From Mycobacterium sp. 1245111.1 (lineage in GTDB: Bacteria; Actinomycetota; Actinomycetes; Mycobacteriales; Mycobacteriaceae), in contig NZ_LZLV01000152.1 of the NCBI RefSeq assembly GCF_001673405.1, positions 29,168 to 93,167 on the forward strand: 64,000 bases of DNA, in the 5' to 3' direction. Position 1 is the stretch's first letter; every line of letters begins with the position of its first letter. Below are positions 1 through 8,460 of this stretch, in pieces. Below the pieces are notes generated by a model. The model had not been told where the DNA came from. It saw nothing but the letters and a program-made list of their open reading frames with translations, and made no database searches. Made by a program: the position numbers and the translations under genes.

Positions 1-115
1 CGCTCCGTTTGAAAGCGGTGGGCGTTCGACTTAGTATCGGAGAATCAAGATCACTCGAGGCGCCACATCGTTTCGTCGCGTCTCGAGGTCCCACGACTCG
101 CCGGAGGCTGCCGGT

Positions 116-1330
116 ATGCCAGGAGGATCTGCCGACACCACGGTGCCGTGGCAGGACAAGAAGCGCCATCTGTGGCTGATGGGATTGATCTTCCCGACGC
201 TGGTGATCACCGTGACGCCGTTTATTTGGCTGATGAATCAGGCGGGCTGGTATCCCGCTTCCCAGGTGCTGCTCTGGATCGGCCCGATCCTGCTGTACGT
301 CCTGATGCCCGCGCTCGACCTCGGATTCGGGGCAGACGGACAGAATCCGCCCGACGAAGTGACCCAGTGGCTGGAAGACGATAAGTACTACCGCTTCTGT
401 ACCTTTGCCTTCATCCCGTTGCAATACCTGAGCTTCGTCGCCGCCGCGCTGACGTTCGTCGCGCCGAACCTCAGCTGGTTGGGTCAGGAAGGTCCGCTGA
501 GTTGGCCGGCCAAGATCGGCCTGGCGCTGTCGATAGGCGCCCTGGGTGGCGTCGGCATCAATACCGCGCACGAGTTGGGGCACAAGAAGGATTCGCTGGA
601 GCGCTGGCTGTCGAAGATCTCGCTGGCGCAGACCGGCTACGGCCATTTCTTCATCGAGCACAACCGTGGTCATCATGTCCGGGTCGCGACACCGGAAGAC
701 CCGTCGTCGGCGCGCTTCGGCGAGACGTTCTGGGAGTTCTTGCCACGCAGCGTTTTCGGCAGCCTTCGCTCGGCGTTGCGGCTGGAGGCACAGCGGGTCC
801 GGCGGCAGGGCGGCAATCCGTGGAATCCGAAGACCAACGACGCCCTCAACGCGTGGCTGATGACCGTGGCGCTGTGGGCCGCGCTGGTGGCGGTTTGTGG
901 CCCCGCGGTGATCCCCTTCCTGCTCATCCAGGCGGCGTTCGGCATCAGCCTGCTGGAGGCGGTCAATTATCTCGAGCACTACGGACTCCTCAGGCAGAAG
1001 AAAGCCAGTGGCCGCTATGAGCGCTGCACGCCCGAGCACAGCTGGAACTCCGATCACCTCGTCACCAACCTGTTGCTGTATCACCTGCAACGGCACAGCG
1101 ATCACCACGCCAACCCAACGAGGCGCTACCAGACCTTGCGCAGCATGGAGGGGGCGCCGAGCCTGCCGTGCGGCTACGGGACGCTGATCGGGTTGACCTA
1201 CTTCCCGCCGCTGTGGCGCCGGCTGATGGATCACCGGGTGCTCGCGCATTACGGCGGCGACGTCACGCAGATCAACGTGCAGCCCCGCCTGCGGGAGAAG
1301 ATGCTGGCCCGCTACGGGTCTGCGGCCTGA
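116..1330 (+). CDS. alkB: Alkane 1-monooxygenase, tandem copy 1
   Basis: Integral-membrane non-haem di-iron alkane hydroxylase that oxidises the terminal carbon of medium or long n-alkanes using electrons from rubredoxin. The 404-residue protein has the expected hydrophobic helices and all the histidine boxes: HELGH at 152-156, EHNRGHH at 181-187, NYLEHYG at 284-290 and HSDHH at 327-331. The ATG at 116 has GGAGG 8 nt upstream. It is almost colinear with the next gene; the only internal gap is three residues (YLS) present after the NPWNPKT segment in copy 2. No rubredoxin follows this copy directly, so it probably shares the one after copy 2. Function is secure from the motifs; substrate range cannot be read. 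Confidence 0.95.
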   Translation: MPGGSADTTVPWQDKKRHLWLMGLIFPTLVITVTPFIWLMNQAGWYPASQVLLWIGPILLYVLMPALDLGFGADGQNPPDEVTQWLEDDKYYRFCTFAFIPLQYLSFVAAALTFVAPNLSWLGQEGPLSWPAKIGLALSIGALGGVGINTAHELGHKKDSLERWLSKISLAQTGYGHFFIEHNRGHHVRVATPEDPSSARFGETFWEFLPRSVFGSLRSALRLEAQRVRRQGGNPWNPKTNDALNAWLMTVALWAALVAVCGPAVIPFLLIQAAFGISLLEAVNYLEHYGLLRQKKASGRYERCTPEHSWNSDHLVTNLLLYHLQRHSDHHANPTRRYQTLRSMEGAPSLPCGYGTLIGLTYFPPLWRRLMDHRVLAHYGGDVTQINVQPRLREKMLARYGSAA

Positions 1331-1514
1331 CCGCCGCGCTGCGCCCGTAGTGACGGCGACCTTTTCGCCGGCCGATTTTTCGCACTGAGTGCACGTGCGA
1401 GGACCCTTAATGTCCTGCGGTTTTTACAAATCATCACGATATGTCTAGACAAGCGACGCAGAGTGCACTAATGTCCAGTCTCAAGGTGTGATGGCTCACA
1501 AGGAGGTTGGCGAT
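1331..1514. promoter_or_regulatory. Intergenic region between the two alkB genes, with possible operator elements
   Basis: This 184-bp gap separates two near-identical genes and has no coding potential I can support. It contains the palindrome TGTCTAGACA at 1442-1451, the octamer TAATGTCC at 1408-1415 and again at 1469-1476, and a GGAC/GTCC hyphenated inverted repeat at 1401-1415. These could be sites for the TetR regulator encoded at 3027-3698, but that is inference. The gap suggests the second alkB has its own promoter. Confidence 0.35.
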
Positions 1515-2744
1515 ATGACGTCAGCGGCAGCGGCGCTACCGAACGCGCGGATGTGGCAGGACAAGAAGCGTTATCTGTGGCTGATGGGACTGATCGTCCC
1601 GACGCTGCTGCTGGCGATCCTGCCGATCGTCTGGGCGATGAATCAGGCCGGCTGGCAGACCGCTTCCCAGGTGCTGTTCTGGATCGGTCCGATCCTGCTC
1701 TACATCCTGCTTCCGGCGCTTGACCTGCGGTTCGGCGCCGACGGCCAGAATCCGCCCGACGAGGTGATGGAGTGGCTGGAGAACGACAAGTACTACCGCT
1801 ACTGCACCTATGCCTTCATCCCGTTCCAGTTCGTCAGCCTGGTTCTCGGCGCGTACCTGTTCACCGCGTCGAACCTCGGCTGGCTGGGCTACGACGGGCC
1901 GCTGAGCTGGCCGGCCAAGATCGGTCTCGCGCTGTCGGTAGGCGCCCTGGGCGGCGTCGGCATCAACACCGCGCACGAGATGGGGCACAAGAAGGATTCG
2001 CTGGAACGGTGGCTGTCCAAGATCACCCTCGCGCAGACCGGCTACGGCCACTTCTACATCGAGCACAACCGCGGCCACCACGTCCGGGTGGCGACGCCCG
2101 AAGACCCCGCGTCGGCACGCTTCGGCGAGACGTTCTGGGAGTTCTTGCCGCGCAGCGTGTTTGGTAGCGCCAAGTCGGCCTGGCGGCTGGAGGCTCAGCG
2201 GATTCGCCGGCAGGGCGGCAACCCGTGGAATCCCAAGACCTACCTGTCCAACGACGTGATCAACGCGTGGCTGATGACCGTGGTGCTGTGGGGCGCTCTG
2301 ATCGCGGTGTTCGGCCTGGCGCTGATCCCGTTCCTGCTCATCCAGGCGGTCTTTGGCTTCAGCCTGCTCGAGTCGGTCAACTACCTCGAGCACTACGGGC
2401 TGTTGCGGCGCAGAGGTGAGAACGGCCGCTACGAGCGGTGCACGCCCGAGCACAGCTGGAACTCCGACCACATCGTGACCAACCTGTTCCTGTATCACCT
2501 GCAACGGCACAGCGACCATCACGCCAACCCGACCCGGCGCTACCAGACGTTGCGCAGCATGGACGGGGCACCGAACCTGCCCAGCGGCTACGCGGCGCTG
2601 ATCGGGTTGACCTACTTCCCGCCGCTGTGGCGTCGGCTGATGGACCACCGGGTGCTCGCGCACTACGGCGGCGACATCACCCGGGTCAACGTGCAGCCCC
2701 GCCTGCGCGAGAAGATCCTTGCCCGCTACGAAGCGGCGGCCTGA
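1515..2744 (+). CDS. alkB: Alkane 1-monooxygenase, tandem copy 2
   Basis: Second membrane di-iron alkane hydroxylase, 409 residues from the chosen start. The frame is open from a GTG at 1488, but AGGAGG at 1501-1506 lies 8 nt before the ATG at 1515, so that start is preferred. It keeps the histidine boxes HEMGH, EHNRGHH, NYLEHYG and HSDHH. The sequence around these boxes is almost identical to copy 1, while the N-terminus and the loop before the first box differ more. It is followed after 103 nt by rubredoxin and then a TetR gene, the usual mycobacterial alkB-rub-tetR layout, so it is the likely ortholog of Rv3252c and copy 1 the extra duplicate. Confidence 0.95.
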   Translation: MTSAAAALPNARMWQDKKRYLWLMGLIVPTLLLAILPIVWAMNQAGWQTASQVLFWIGPILLYILLPALDLRFGADGQNPPDEVMEWLENDKYYRYCTYAFIPFQFVSLVLGAYLFTASNLGWLGYDGPLSWPAKIGLALSVGALGGVGINTAHEMGHKKDSLERWLSKITLAQTGYGHFYIEHNRGHHVRVATPEDPASARFGETFWEFLPRSVFGSAKSAWRLEAQRIRRQGGNPWNPKTYLSNDVINAWLMTVVLWGALIAVFGLALIPFLLIQAVFGFSLLESVNYLEHYGLLRRRGENGRYERCTPEHSWNSDHIVTNLFLYHLQRHSDHHANPTRRYQTLRSMDGAPNLPSGYAALIGLTYFPPLWRRLMDHRVLAHYGGDITRVNVQPRLREKILARYEAAA

Positions 2745-2847
2745 TGGTCAGCTGCCGCTGCCCCGAACCAGTTGTCGCCGACGTGAATTCGGCGACGCGA
2801 CACGCCGGAAAAGCGTCGTGTCGTTCACTTTCAATGGAGGTATCGAC

Positions 2848-3030
2848 ATGAACGACTACAAACTCTTCATCTGCGTGCAGTGCGGCTTCGAGTACGACGA
2901 AGCCAAGGGCTGGCCGGAGGACGGCATCGCCCCCGGCACCCGCTGGGATGACATCCCCGAGGATTGGAGCTGCCCGGACTGCGGCGCCGCGAAGTCGGAC
3001 TTCGAGATGGTGGAAGTCGCGCGCACGTGA
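2848..3030 (+). CDS. rubB: Rubredoxin
   Basis: A 60-residue iron-only electron carrier that passes electrons from a reductase to AlkB. It has the paired knuckles CVQCG at residues 9-13 and CPDCG, which give the four Cys ligands of a single Fe. The open frame extends upstream, but the ATG at 2848 has TGGAGG 7 nt before it and gives the normal rubredoxin length. It resembles Rv3250c (RubB) closely from memory. H37Rv has a second rubredoxin (RubA) between alkB and rubB, and no such frame exists here. Its stop overlaps the GTG start of the regulator that follows. Confidence 0.95.
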   Translation: MNDYKLFICVQCGFEYDEAKGWPEDGIAPGTRWDDIPEDWSCPDCGAAKSDFEMVEVART

Positions 3031-3698
3031 CGTCTACCCTCACGCATGTGAAGCAACGGGTCCCGTACGCCGAGGCGTCACGGGCCCTGTTGCGTGATTC
3101 GGTGCTCGACGCGATGCGGGAGCTGTTGCTCAGCCGCGACTGGTCGGCGATCACCCTGGCCGACGTGGCCCGCGCCGCGGGGATCAGTCGCCAGACCATC
3201 TACAACGAATTCGGGTCGCGCCACGGCCTGGCCCAGGGCTACGCGCTGCGGCTGGCCGACCGGCTGGCGAGCGCCGTCGAGGACGCGATCTACGCCAACG
3301 TCGGCGACGTCTACGCCGCGTTCCTGCAAGGGTTTCGGGCGTTCTTCGCCGACTCCGCGGCCGATCCGCTGGTGATCTCGTTGCAGACCGGCGTGGCCAA
3401 ACCCGATCTGCTGCAGATCATCACCACCGACAGTGGGCCGATCATCACGCACTGCTCGGCGCGCCTGACGTCGTCGTTCGTGCACAGCTGGATGCGCGCC
3501 AGCGAGGAGGATTCCGGGATGATCGCGCGCGCGATCGTCCGGTTGGCGATGAGCTACGTGTCGATGCCGCCAGAGGCGGATCATGACGTGGCCGCTGACC
3601 TGGCACGACTCATGACGCCGGCCGCCGAGCGCTACGGTGAACTTCGGGATGACTTCGAGCCGGGTACCACCGGTGAGGGCGCGAAACCCAGCGAATAG
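3027..3698 (+). CDS. TetR-family regulator of the alkane gene cluster (AlkX-like)
   Basis: A 223-residue TetR-type repressor. The helix-turn-helix lies in the first third (ITLADVARAAGISRQTIYNEF), followed by an all-helical ligand-binding domain. The GTG at 3027 overlaps the rubredoxin TGA by 4 nt, which signals translational coupling; a GTG at 3048 is an alternative. By position it is the counterpart of Rv3249c. In several actinobacteria and pseudomonads the regulator in this position represses alkB-rub and responds to fatty acids. That role is inference for this copy. Confidence 0.85.
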   Translation: MTSTLTHVKQRVPYAEASRALLRDSVLDAMRELLLSRDWSAITLADVARAAGISRQTIYNEFGSRHGLAQGYALRLADRLASAVEDAIYANVGDVYAAFLQGFRAFFADSAADPLVISLQTGVAKPDLLQIITTDSGPIITHCSARLTSSFVHSWMRASEEDSGMIARAIVRLAMSYVSMPPEADHDVAADLARLMTPAAERYGELRDDFEPGTTGEGAKPSE

Positions 3699-3794
3699 GC
3701 TTGTCGTCGCCGACTGACCTCAGATCGTGGCGGGCAACGCGTCGCGATTAATATATAACCAAGCTAATTAGTTGACCGGAGGAATGGGTAGTAG

Positions 3795-5267
3795 ATGACG
3801 ACGACCGAACAGCAGCTGACCGCTGACGTGGTGAACGGGATCGACTTCAAGGTGGCCGACCTGTCGCTGGCCGACTACGGCCGCCGCGACATCGAGCTTT
3901 CCGAGCAGGAAATGCCGGGCCTGATGTCGCTGCGTCGTGAGTACCACGACGTCCAGCCGCTCAAGGGCGCCCGCATCTCGGGTTCGCTGCACATGACCGT
4001 GCAGACCGCGGTGCTGATCGAGACCCTGACGAGCCTCGGTGCTGAAGTTCGATGGGCGAGCTGCAACATCTTCTCCACCCAGGACCACGCCGCCGCCGCG
4101 GTGGTCGTCGGCCCGCACGGGACCCCGGAGAAGCCGCAGGGTGTGCCGGTGTTCGCGTGGAAGGGCGAGACCCTCGAGGAGTACTGGTGGGCCGCCGAGC
4201 AGATTCTGACCTGGCCCGACGAGCCGGCCAACATGATCCTGGACGACGGTGGTGACGCCACCATGCTGGTGCTGCGCGGCGCGCAGTATGAGAAGGCCGG
4301 CGTGGTTCCGCCCGACGAGGAAGACGACTCGGCCGAGCACCGGGTGTTTTTGAACCTGCTGCGCAAGCGCTTCGAGACCGACAAGGACAAGTGGACCAAG
4401 ATCGCCGCGTCGATCAAGGGTGTGTCGGAGGAGACCACCACCGGTGTGCTGCGGCTCTACCAGTTCGCCGCCGCCGGGGAGCTGGCGTTCCCGGCAATCA
4501 ACGTCAACGACTCGGTGACCAAGTCCAAGTTCGACAACAAGTACGGCTGCCGCCACTCGCTGATCGACGGCATCAACCGCGGCACCGACGTGCTGATCGG
4601 TGGCAAGAAGGTGCTGATCTGCGGCTACGGCGACGTCGGCAAGGGCTCGGTGGACTCGCTGGCCGGCCAGGGTGCGCGGGTGACCGTCACCGAGATCGAC
4701 CCGATCAACGCCCTGCAGGCGCTGATGGAGGGCTACGACGTCAAGCGGGTCGAAGACGTCATCGGCGAGGCCGACATCGTCATCACCACCACCGGTAACA
4801 AAGACATCATCACCCTCGAGCACATGAAGGCGATGAAGGACAAGGCGATCCTGGGCAACATCGGCCACTTCGACAACGAGATCCAGGTGGCGCGGCTGGA
4901 GAAGTCGGGAGCGATCAAGACCAACATCCGCCCACAGGTCGACCTGTGGACCTTCCCGGACACCGGCAAGTCGATCATCCTGCTGTCCGAGGGTCGCCTG
5001 CTGAACCTCGGCAACGCGACCGGCCACCCGTCGTTCGTGATGAGCAACAGCTTCTCCAACCAGGTCATCGCGCAGATCGAGCTGTGGACCAAAAACGACG
5101 AATACGACAACGAGGTCTACCGGCTGCCCAAGCACCTGGACGAGAAGGTGGCTCGCATCCACGTCGAAGCCCTCGGCGGCGAGCTGACCAAGCTCACCAA
5201 GGAGCAGGCCGAGTACATCGGTGTCGACGTCGACGGCCCGTACAAGCCCGACCACTACCGCTACTGA
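3795..5267 (+). CDS. sahH: Adenosylhomocysteinase (S-adenosylhomocysteine hydrolase)
   Basis: A 490-residue cytosolic NAD-dependent enzyme that splits S-adenosylhomocysteine into adenosine and homocysteine, clearing the product inhibitor of methyltransferases. The NAD-binding glycine motif GYGDVGKG is visible mid-protein. The C-terminus ends in KPDHYRY, the conserved tail that completes the neighbouring subunit's cofactor site. The ATG at 3795 is preceded by GGAGGA at 3778-3783. Length matches the mycobacterial family, about 495 residues. It stands alone between the alkane cluster and tmk. The AT-rich stretch at 3748-3772 just upstream is a plausible promoter. Confidence 0.98.
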   Translation: MTTTEQQLTADVVNGIDFKVADLSLADYGRRDIELSEQEMPGLMSLRREYHDVQPLKGARISGSLHMTVQTAVLIETLTSLGAEVRWASCNIFSTQDHAAAAVVVGPHGTPEKPQGVPVFAWKGETLEEYWWAAEQILTWPDEPANMILDDGGDATMLVLRGAQYEKAGVVPPDEEDDSAEHRVFLNLLRKRFETDKDKWTKIAASIKGVSEETTTGVLRLYQFAAAGELAFPAINVNDSVTKSKFDNKYGCRHSLIDGINRGTDVLIGGKKVLICGYGDVGKGSVDSLAGQGARVTVTEIDPINALQALMEGYDVKRVEDVIGEADIVITTTGNKDIITLEHMKAMKDKAILGNIGHFDNEIQVARLEKSGAIKTNIRPQVDLWTFPDTGKSIILLSEGRLLNLGNATGHPSFVMSNSFSNQVIAQIELWTKNDEYDNEVYRLPKHLDEKVARIHVEALGGELTKLTKEQAEYIGVDVDGPYKPDHYRY

Positions 5268-5282
5268 GTTATCGCGTCGGTC

Positions 5283-5312
5283 GCCGAGCGTGACAGCACA
5301 GTCACACTCGGC
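5283..5312. terminator. Stem-loop between sahH and tmk
   Basis: GCCGAGCGTGAC at 5283-5294 can pair with GTCACACTCGGC at 5301-5312 with one mismatch and a 6-nt loop. It lies 16 nt after the sahH stop and has no U tract. It could terminate sahH transcription. A degenerate second copy of the same sequence (AAGCGTGACTGCATCATCACAATC) follows, so it may instead be part of a dispersed intergenic repeat. Confidence 0.5.
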
Positions 5313-5352
5313 GCCAAGCGTGACTGCATCATCACAATCAGCACGGCGCGAC

Positions 5353-5358
5353 TAGGCT
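5353..5358 (+). promoter_or_regulatory. Leaderless -10 hexamer of tmk
   Basis: TAGGCT lies 6 nt before the GTG start at 5365 and no Shine-Dalgarno sequence is present. Transcription would begin at the start codon itself. Confidence 0.55.
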
Positions 5359-5364
5359 CGCGCC

Positions 5365-5994
5365 GTGCTGATTGCTATCGAGGGCGTCGACGGCGCCGGC
5401 AAGCGGACGCTCACCGATGGCCTACGCGCGACGTTCCAGGCCGCCGGGAAATCCGTGGCGACGCTGGCCTTTCCGCGCTACGGGCAGTCGGTGACCGCCG
5501 ACGTGGCGGCCGAGGCGCTGCACGGCCGGCACGGTGACCTGGCTTCCTCGGTGTATGCGATGGCGATGCTGTTCGCACTCGACCGCGCGGGCGGCGCGGA
5601 TCAGATTCGCGACCTGCGCCGCGACCACGACCTGGTGATCCTGGATCGCTACGTCGCGTCCAATGCCGCGTACAGCGCCGCGCGCCTGCACCAGCGGGCC
5701 GACGGCGAGGCGGTCGGCTGGGTGCACGAGCTGGAATACGGCCGGCTGGGGTTGCCGACGCCGGACTGGCAGGTGCTGCTCGGGGTTTCGGCTGAACTCG
5801 CTGATCAGCGCGCCCGCCACCGGGCCAGCGTGGACCGCGGCCGGGAACGCGACGCCTACGAACGCGACATCGGACTGCAGCAGCGCACCGCCGCGGTCTA
5901 CGCCGAATTGGCGGCGGCGAACTGGGTTGGACGGTGGCTGGTGGTCGACGAGACGGTCGATCCGGGCGGGCTCGCGGCTCAGTTAATGGCCTAG
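5365..5994 (+). CDS. tmk: Thymidylate kinase
   Basis: A 209-residue dTMP kinase making dTDP for DNA synthesis. The P-loop EGVDGAGKRT lies at residues 5-14, and the DR(Y/H) segment LDRYVASNAAYSAAR sits mid-protein. The chosen start is GTG at 5365, which gives the family length and sits 6 nt after a TAGGCT hexamer, consistent with a leaderless mRNA. In mycobacteria tmk lies just upstream of mtrA in the same direction, as here, with 86 nt between them. Homologs in other actinobacteria share the unusual Arg after the P-loop Lys. Confidence 0.96.
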   Translation: MLIAIEGVDGAGKRTLTDGLRATFQAAGKSVATLAFPRYGQSVTADVAAEALHGRHGDLASSVYAMAMLFALDRAGGADQIRDLRRDHDLVILDRYVASNAAYSAARLHQRADGEAVGWVHELEYGRLGLPTPDWQVLLGVSAELADQRARHRASVDRGRERDAYERDIGLQQRTAAVYAELAAANWVGRWLVVDETVDPGGLAAQLMA

Positions 5995-6080
5995 TTGCCG
6001 CCCCGTTGTGAGTCAGCTGTGGTAATAGGTGCACGAAACACGCGTGTGGTAGCCCCCTTTTGGCCCGTTCTGGTGACACC

Positions 6081-6767
6081 ATGGAGACCATGAGGCAAAG
6101 GATTCTCGTGGTTGACGACGACGCGTCGCTGGCCGAGATGCTGACCATTGTGCTGCGGGGAGAAGGTTTCGACACCGCCGTCATTGGTGATGGCACCCAG
6201 GCGCTGACCGCGGTACGTGAACTGCGGCCCGACCTGGTGTTGCTGGACTTGATGCTGCCGGGCATGAACGGCATCGACGTATGCCGGGTGCTGCGCGCCG
6301 ACTCCGGGGTCCCGATCGTGATGCTCACGGCCAAGACCGACACGGTCGACGTGGTGCTCGGGCTGGAGTCGGGCGCCGACGACTACATCATGAAGCCGTT
6401 CAAGCCGAAGGAGCTGGTCGCCCGCGTGCGGGCGCGGTTGCGGCGCAATGAAGACGAGCCGGCCGAGATGCTCTCGATCGCCGATGTCGACATCGACGTG
6501 CCCGCCCACAAGGTCACCCGCAACGGCGAGCAGATCTCGTTGACGCCGCTGGAGTTCGACCTGCTCGTGGCGTTGGCGCGCAAACCGCGCCAGGTGTTTA
6601 CTCGTGATGTGCTGCTCGAACAGGTGTGGGGCTACCGCCACCCCGCGGACACCCGTTTGGTGAACGTGCACGTCCAGCGTCTGCGGGCCAAGGTCGAAAA
6701 AGACCCGGAAAACCCGACCGTTGTACTGACCGTTCGAGGAGTGGGTTACAAGGCCGGACCTCCGTGA
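6081..6767 (+). CDS. mtrA: Two-component response regulator MtrA
   Basis: Essential OmpR-type DNA-binding response regulator, 228 residues, linked to oriC, cell division and cell-wall genes. The acidic pocket DDD is at residues 12-14, the phospho-acceptor is Asp56 in LLDLMLPG, and the C-terminal half is a winged helix ending VRGVGYKAGPP. The frame is open from 6060, but the ATG at 6081 gives exactly the known 228-residue form. mtrB follows after 34 nt and lpqB overlaps mtrB, forming the conserved mtrA-mtrB-lpqB operon. Confidence 0.98.
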   Translation: METMRQRILVVDDDASLAEMLTIVLRGEGFDTAVIGDGTQALTAVRELRPDLVLLDLMLPGMNGIDVCRVLRADSGVPIVMLTAKTDTVDVVLGLESGADDYIMKPFKPKELVARVRARLRRNEDEPAEMLSIADVDIDVPAHKVTRNGEQISLTPLEFDLLVALARKPRQVFTRDVLLEQVWGYRHPADTRLVNVHVQRLRAKVEKDPENPTVVLTVRGVGYKAGPP

Positions 6768-6801
6768 TCCTGAAGCGTCGCAATAAGTTGGAGCGGCGCG
6801 G

Positions 6802-8460
6802 GTGATCTGGGGGTCGAGACCACGTTTTCGTGGTCGTTTTGGCCGGTCCGGCCCTGTCATGCGGGGCATGGGCACACTGAGCCGCGCGCTGGGCGTGGCG
6901 TGGCGCCGCTCCTTGCAGCTTCGGGTGCTCGCCCTGACTCTCGGCATGTCGCTGACCGTGATCCTGGCGCTGGGCTTCGTGCTGACCAGCCAGGTCACCA
7001 ACCGCGTGCTGGACGTCAAGCTTCGCGCCGCCACCGAGCAGATCGAGCGCGCCCGCAGCACGGTCAGCGGGATCGTCAGCGGTGAAGAGGCCCGCTCGCT
7101 GGACAGCAGCTTGCAGCTGGCCCGCAACACGTTGACGTCCAAGACCGACCCCACGTCCGGGGCGGGCTTGGCCGGCGCGTTCGACGCGGTGCTGGTGGTG
7201 CCCGGTCAGGGCCCGCGCCCGGCGGCGTCGGCCGGGCCGGTCGACCAATTGCCGGATTCGCTAAGGGAATTCGTCAAGGCCGGGCAGGTGGCCTACCAGT
7301 ACGCGACCGTGCACACCGAAGGCTTCTCGGGCCCGGCGCTGGTGATCGGCACCCCGACGACCTCGCGGGTGAACAACCTCGAGCTGTACCTGGTGTTCCC
7401 GCTGGGCAACGAGCAGAGCACGATCGCGCTGGTCCGCGGAACCATGGCCACGGGCGGTCTAGTGCTGATGGTGCTGCTGGCCGGCATCGCATGGCTGGTC
7501 ACCCGCCAGGTGGTGGTCCCGGTCCGGGCCGCCGCGCGGACGGCCGAACGATTCGCCGACGGCCATCTGTCCGAACGGATTCCGATCCGCGGCGAAGACG
7601 ACATGGCCCGGCTGGCGGTGTCGTTCAACGACATGGCCGAGAGCCTGTCGCGCCAGATCGCACAGCTCGAGGAGTTCGGAAACCTGCAGCGCCGATTCAC
7701 CTCCGACGTCAGCCACGAACTGCGCACCCCGCTGACCACCGTCCGGATGGCCGCCGACCTGATCCACGACCACATGGAAGACCTCGAGCCCGCGCTGCAG
7801 CGGTCCACCGAGTTGATGGTCAACGAGCTGGACCGGTTCGAGTCGCTGCTCAGCGATCTGCTGGAAATCTCGCGTCACGACGCCGGTGTCGCCGAATTGT
7901 CGGTTGAGGCAGTGGATCTGCGGACAACCGTCAACAACGCGCTGAGCAATGTCGGGCACCTGGCCGAAGACGCCGGCGTACAGATGATCGTCGACATGCC
8001 GGAAGAGGACGTCATCGCCGAGGTCGATCCACGCCGGGTCGAGCGCATTCTGCGCAACCTGATCGCGAATGCGATCGACCATGCGGAGCACAAACCGGTC
8101 CGCATCCGGATGGGCTACGACGAAGACACCGTCGCGGTGACCGTGCGTGATTACGGCGTCGGCCTTCGGCCCGGCGAGGAGAAGTTGGTGTTCAGCCGGT
8201 TCTGGCGCTCCGACCCGTCGCGGGTGCGGCGATCCGGGGGGACCGGTCTAGGCCTGGCGATCAGCGTCGAGGACGCCCGGCTGCACCAGGGACGACTGGA
8301 AGCCTGGGGGGAGCCGGGTAACGGCGCCTGCTTCCGGCTCACCCTTCCGCTGGTTCGCGGACACAAGGTGACAACCAGCCCGCTGCCGATGAAACCTGTT
8401 GCCCCAGAACGGAACGAGCGCCCACCCCGGCAACGCGAGCACGCCGAGCGGGGCGTGTGA
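6802..8460 (+). CDS. mtrB: Sensor histidine kinase MtrB
   Basis: Membrane histidine kinase partner of MtrA, 552 residues. It has a basic N-terminus and a first membrane helix at about 40-65. An extracytoplasmic sensor region follows, then a second helix at about 215-235, then HAMP. The H-box SDVSHELRTPL is followed by an HATPase domain with NLIANAIDHAEH, DYGVGL and GGTGLGLAIS. The GTG at 6802 has GGAG about 10 nt upstream. It resembles M. tuberculosis MtrB (567 residues) throughout, differing mainly by a shorter proline-rich C-terminal tail. Its TGA overlaps the lpqB ATG. Confidence 0.97.
   Translation: MIWGSRPRFRGRFGRSGPVMRGMGTLSRALGVAWRRSLQLRVLALTLGMSLTVILALGFVLTSQVTNRVLDVKLRAATEQIERARSTVSGIVSGEEARSLDSSLQLARNTLTSKTDPTSGAGLAGAFDAVLVVPGQGPRPAASAGPVDQLPDSLREFVKAGQVAYQYATVHTEGFSGPALVIGTPTTSRVNNLELYLVFPLGNEQSTIALVRGTMATGGLVLMVLLAGIAWLVTRQVVVPVRAAARTAERFADGHLSERIPIRGEDDMARLAVSFNDMAESLSRQIAQLEEFGNLQRRFTSDVSHELRTPLTTVRMAADLIHDHMEDLEPALQRSTELMVNELDRFESLLSDLLEISRHDAGVAELSVEAVDLRTTVNNALSNVGHLAEDAGVQMIVDMPEEDVIAEVDPRRVERILRNLIANAIDHAEHKPVRIRMGYDEDTVAVTVRDYGVGLRPGEEKLVFSRFWRSDPSRVRRSGGTGLGLAISVEDARLHQGRLEAWGEPGNGACFRLTLPLVRGHKVTTSPLPMKPVAPERNERPPRQREHAERGV

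Noticed and set aside
1..115. End of an upstream gene at the window edge
   Set aside because: Two plus-strand frames close early, and the one that stays open shows no conserved protein sequence; only the alkB ribosome-binding site is clear.
3699..3794. SAH riboswitch before sahH
   Set aside because: The 96-bp gap shows no convincing conserved stem structure; only an AT-rich promoter-like stretch is visible.
3768..5255. Long open frame (495 codons) on the minus strand opposite sahH
   Set aside because: It mirrors sahH with biased Val/Leu/Gly/Asp composition, lacks conserved motifs and is a by-product of GC-rich third positions.
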